Shown piece after piece: positions 60,768 to 64,000 of a stretch of DNA of 64,000 nt. This DNA is from Branchiostoma lanceolatum (lineage: Eukaryota; Chordata; Leptocardii; Amphioxiformes; Branchiostomatidae). Position numbers and translations under genes: made by a program. The stretch lies in the NCBI RefSeq assembly GCF_035083965.1, contig NC_089722.1:43214697-43278696 (forward strand), in the 5' to 3' direction. Numbering within the stretch: the first letter of the stretch is position 1; each line of letters begins with the position of its first letter. The notes below the pieces were generated by a model, which was not told where the DNA came from, did no database searches, and saw nothing but the letters and a program-made list of their open reading frames with translations.

Positions 60768-60916
60768 GTGTAGTTTCGCCCCCCTCCCCAATCGCCAAAA
60801 TTCTCACCCCGAAAAGCCTACCTTTCAGTCCTGATGTCACCCATACACCATAGAAATAGCCTATAGCTCCTCTGCTTTAAGATAAGGCAGATATTTATGG
60901 TAAATCAAGTTCTTAC

Positions 60917-61013
60917 CTGCTTCTAGTATTGCTTTTTACCCTCAGAAATCCTGTAAGCGTCTTCTGGGCGAAACGACGGGTGAGGGCTGAACTTGGCGTG
61001 GGGTGAAAGGTCA
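60917..61013 (-). promoter_or_regulatory. ZF12 non-coding exon 1 and DR1-like motifs
   Basis: Donor AAGCAG|GTAAG at 60917/60916; 876-bp intron. The proximal motif has decayed (GGGTGAGGGCTGA, 60978-60990), while the distal one is exact: GGGTGAAAGGTCA (61001-61013). It lies 299 bases from the ZF13 start codon. Confidence 0.6.
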
Positions 61014-61254
61014 TATTTTGTGCCTGATTACCCAGTTAGTGTGCGGGAATTTCAGCCTGCATTGTAGAAGCATCGAACAAATCCATCTTTCTGTCTTCTT
61101 TATATTTGTGTACTTTTCTTTCTTTGTTCTCTTTAGGAAACTCAAAATAGGACTGTTATACACGCGATGTTTATGTATTTACATACATACAGTGTCGTTA
61201 TTGGGTGCACCGGGGATATCAGGCACTGTAACCCCTGACCTTTTAGGAGTGAGG

Positions 61255-61311
61255 TCACACTGTGACGTTTCTGTGACGTTTGTTTGCGAGAGTTGGAAAG
61301 TTCGGAGAGAA
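61255..61311 (+). promoter_or_regulatory. ZF13 promoter / 5' UTR with paired TGACGT
   Basis: TGACGT at 61263-61268 and 61274-61279, 11 bp apart as in ZF4, followed by TTTGCGAGAG and the first exon. Conservation of both half-sites and their spacing in the two copies supports a role, perhaps CREB/ATF-type. Confidence 0.5.
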
Positions 61312-61377
61312 ATGACGTCCAACCTGACAGAGGCGGCGTCGTTCCGAGAGCGTCCTGAAGGCCAAGCTGTGTCTCAG
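61312..61377 (+). CDS. ZF13 coding exon 1 (22 codons)
   Basis: Reads MTSNLTEAASFRERPEGQAV followed by SQ, ending CAG|GTTAGA (donor at 61378). Phase 0 joins exon 2 at 62222 in frame. It aligns with the ZF4 first exon except for 21 bases including this ATG. The N-terminal peptide has no known domain. Confidence 0.7.
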
Positions 61378-62221
61378 GTTAGACTGGAGTCTGTTTTTAC
61401 AACTCTCTGATGAAATGTCGCGTTGGTACCGTGATGTGGGGAGGGAGGGGGTCGATAGGATTGTCAAATCTGCTCCCAGTAACTTAAGACGATTTAAAAC
61501 CACGGCGTCTAGCGATATGACTTACTTGACTTAATAACGACATACTTGACTTACTAGCGATATAATAGACGTTTAACAAGGACAACAACAACAACAAGGA
61601 CAAATCTAAGTACGTAGGCCGCGCCCTCCATGTGGTGGAATTTTAACAATAATCTTTGCTCTCTGATGAAATGTCGACGTGTTGGTGTCGCAATAGAACT
61701 GAAAAAATCTGCTCTCAACTATGGCGATGTCAGCACGTAATAAGTGGTGCCCTGCTTAATATTTGCCTTTGTTCAAATCCATTCTCTTACTATCGGTCTG
61801 TTCAAGGCACATGATCTTGGCCGTATTTTTGTTGTTGTTGTTGTTGTTCTGATACATGTAGCTAGACACACACGACATGACACGAGGTGACGTCATGGCA
61901 CCCCTGTAATGAACACCAGATGTAGAACACGAGAGGACTGAGGATGGGCCGGTCCAAAAATATCTATGGAGGGGAGGGTGAAGAGATCTTTTTTTTTTAT
62001 TAGCCTGGTACAAAGCCTTAGGCTGCCCACACAATGGATGAGCGGCCCCAACTGGAAGAGATCTTCCTACCTGGCCGAACGGATCTACTCTACTCCACTC
62101 TGCTCTGCTCTGCTCTGCTCTACTCTACTCTACTCTACTCTACTCTACTCTACTCTACTCTACTCTACTCTACTCTAATAAATATATTATGTTCACGCCT
62201 AAATTTTTCTCCTCTTACTAG
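61378..62221 (+). other. ZF13 intron 1
   Basis: 844 bp, GT...AG, ending 'ctcctcttactag'. It contains an internal duplication ('tgatgaaatgtcg.cgttggt' at 61409 and 61667), a (CAACAA)n run at about 61583-61600 and a GTTGTT run at 61832-61847. Near the acceptor is a retroelement tail with (TCTAC)n (separate entry). Confidence 0.65.
61998..62177 (+). mobile_element. Retroelement 3' end with long TCTAC tail
   Basis: Body 'tagcctggtacaaagcc' ... 'gagcggccccaactggaaga' followed by TCTAC/TCTGC pentamers (62084-62177). It is the same family end as 14222-14313. It lies 44 bases before the ZF13 exon 2 acceptor and may affect splicing efficiency. Confidence 0.7.
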
Positions 62222-63019
62222 ACGGAAGAAGCAGCAGACGATCTGCATGAACAGACAGAAGAGAAACAGGCTTGTCCAGAAACAGACCATGGAGGGACAA
62301 GGCAACAGCGCCGCAAGACTCACAGCCGTGAGGGACCACATCGATGTCGGGAATGCAAGTTCTCCACATCCAAGATGTCCGCCCTGAAACGGCACGTTAG
62401 GACGTCGCACGCCGCGGGTGAAAGTAAACAAAAGAAGAGAGATCACCTTGTAAATGATGTTGGGGCAACTCACGGTGGTGAGAGACCATTCCAGTGCGCT
62501 GCCTGTGACTATTCCGCTGCACAAAATTCTACCCTGAAATATCACGTAATGGCGAAACACAGTAACTACCGGCCGTACAAATGCCCACAGTGCGACCACT
62601 ATGCAGTCACCGAAAGACATTTAAAGGTTCATATAAGGTCACACGCTGGTGAGAAGCCATACAGCTGTGAGATGTGTGCTTACTGCACTAACCTGAAGAG
62701 CAATTTGAACAGTCACATGGTTATTCACACTGGGGAGAAACCTTACAAGTGCAAGGTTTGCGGCTATTCTGCAACACTAATGTCTAATTTGAAGCGTCAC
62801 ATGGCTGCGCACACTGGTGAGAAACGGTACAAGTGTGAAGTTTGCGGTTATTCTGCAATACAAAAGTCCAATTTGAAGTATCACATGGCTACCCACACTG
62901 GTGAGAGACGTTACAGGTGTGATGTCTGCGGTTATTCTGCAATTCAAAAGTCCGATTTGAAGGGTTACATGGCTACCCATGAGGCACATGAAGAAGACGC
63001 CGATAAAAATCCATGTTAA
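62222..63019 (+). CDS. ZF13 coding exon 2: 7-finger C2H2 protein (287 aa with exon 1)
   Basis: Starts ACG GAA GAA GCA right after AG (62220-62221), where ZF4 has ATG GAA GAA GCA. Residues about 23-75 are the acidic/basic segment (EEAADDLHEQTEEKQ), with finger 1 (HVRTSH end) as in ZF4. Seven finger units follow. The third is CPQCDHYAVTE and the fourth CEMCAYCTNLKSN. The seventh has Tyr for the first His (LKGYMATH), so it is probably impaired. The end, EEDADKNPC, matches ZF4 after a deletion of the intervening fingers. ZF4 fingers 6-16 have only partial counterparts, so array length differs strongly between the two copies. Confidence 0.88.
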   Translation, partial: TEEAADDLHEQTEEKQACPETDHGGTRQQRRKTHSREGPHRCRECKFSTSKMSALKRHVRTSHAAGESKQKKRDHLVNDVGATHGGERPFQCAACDYSAAQNSTLKYHVMAKHSNYRPYKCPQCDHYAVTERHLKVHIRSHAGEKPYSCEMCAYCTNLKSNLNSHMVIHTGEKPYKCKVCGYSATLMSNLKRHMAAHTGEKRYKCEVCGYSAIQKSNLKYHMATHTGERRYRCDVCGYSAIQKSDLKGYMATHEAHEEDADKNPC

Positions 63020-63786
63020 CGTGAACATGTCCACACAGTCTGGTCATTCTAGTTTCTGTAGTGGTTTTTATGGAAGCCACAGTTTATATGGCATACGAGA
63101 CAAACTGGTAAAGTCACGCCGATAACAAGACATGCAAATGTGTACATGTTCACACAATCTGTTGCTCCAAGTTTGTCACCATTCTAGTTTTTGTTGTCAG
63201 CTTGTTTCTTTCATATCTTTATGGACAGGAGATGAACAAAAAAATGGACACAACAAAATTACATAGAATATACGAGACACACTGGTCAAGTCAGCCCATG
63301 TGATTATTGTTACTATTGGAATTTGCTTACTTTTCTGATAATTTTCTTCATGTCCTGCATTTATCCTGATGTTAACATACAGTCGACGCTATGATGATCT
63401 CTGATGAAAATGCTGTGTACCGAAATCATCGCAATTGTCATCTTTATGTTTGAGACTTTTGTTACATGGCGGGAGCAAACTTGTCTTCCCTCATGCCCAA
63501 ACATGGTGGTGCAGTGAATCATGGGACAGAAATTTCCGACAAGAAATAGTTTTTGTTTGTATATGACTTTACAATATCATATGCGTTAGTTACTGTAGTT
63601 TGCTTTCGAAATGCATCCATAGTGTCGACGTTATTAGCATCTTTTAGTTGTTCGGTTGAATGATTTAAAAGAGTTATAGTAAAACTATAAGTTACGTTTA
63701 CGTTCTGTAGTATTAGAATTTATATGGTTTGTATAAAGTTATGTTTCATAATTGGACATGATCTTGAGGGTGAAGAGAAGAATAAA
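63020..63786 (+). other. ZF13 3' UTR with AATAAA
   Basis: Closely aligned with the ZF4 3' UTR; AATAAA at 63781-63786. Confidence 0.65.
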
Positions 63787-63819
63787 AACATGTTCATACC
63801 AAACTTCTTGTTAGAGTAT

Positions 63820-64000
63820 TTAGTCATTAGTATGAATGTTGTGTTCTTACATATTAGCAATGACAGACGCTTCATATAACACAAGATTACTTCACAATAC
63901 TTCATAATGTTCAACAGTCCTGGTATAGCATAATCATTAGTGCTCCAACATATCGTGTATAGCTATAGGTTAGTAAATGAGTGAGAATGAAATGTAACAT
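63820..64000 (-). other. 3' UTR start of a further minus-strand zinc-finger gene (partial)
   Basis: 'ttcttacatattagcaatga', 'cttcatataacacaagatta' and 'tagcataatcattagtg' belong to the conserved 3' block found left of every minus-strand gene. The coding part must lie beyond the right edge. Confidence 0.7.

Noticed and set aside
62034-62387. 117-codon frame reading through the TCTAC tail
   Set aside because: The N-terminal part is translated pentamer repeat (YSTLL...), and the rest is a wrong frame of ZF13 exon 2.

Overview
The window looks like a nuclear genome segment of a lancelet (Branchiostoma-like cephalochordate). The basis is spliced genes with GT-AG introns, AATAAA signals, many short inverted-repeat and SINE-like insertions, and long arrays of C2H2 zinc fingers of the 'CGECGYRT' / 'CDQCDYSA' type, which I associate with amphioxus. 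The species call rests on recognition of style only; no search was run.

Layout. Positions 1-900 hold the last coding exon (140-268) and 3' end of an unrecognised plus-strand gene. Positions 1280-6785 are a satellite of about 30 copies of a 179/180-bp unit, flanked on the left by diverged copies. From 6.8 to 9.96 kb I see no secure gene, but two CpG-rich stretches (about 7.66-7.9 and 9.18-9.42 kb) look like promoters. From about 9.96 kb to the right edge lies a tandem cluster of C2H2 zinc-finger genes. Eleven are on the minus strand (ZF1, 2, 3, 5-12) and two on the plus strand (ZF4, ZF13). A further minus-strand 3' UTR at 63.8-64.0 kb shows that the cluster continues.

Each minus-strand unit repeats one plan, read right to left. 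It has a promoter with two DR1-like nuclear-receptor motifs, a non-coding first exon ending AAGCAG|GTAAG, an intron of about 0.5-1 kb carrying a conserved G-rich block, and a single coding exon that starts a few bases after the acceptor. The protein begins with a conserved segment of about 55 residues, followed by 9-21 fingers. Downstream come decayed finger relics, then a conserved 3' UTR of about 1.2 kb with AATAAA or ATTAAA. The two plus-strand genes sit head-to-head with ZF3 and ZF12. They have a different N-terminus, a different promoter (two TGACGT half-sites) and related but distinct fingers, so this divergent pair was duplicated as a block.

The proteins are presumably nuclear DNA-binding regulators, but no KRAB, SCAN, BTB or ZAD domain is visible. 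The cluster is evolving actively: arrays grow and shrink in two-finger (168-bp) steps, three genes have lost C-terminal fingers through new stops or frameshifts, ZF5 is a mosaic of two neighbours, and units carry private insertions (SINE, Tc1/mariner-like, hAT-like and Harbinger-like MITEs, a LINE fragment). Neighbouring paralogues supply the empty sites.
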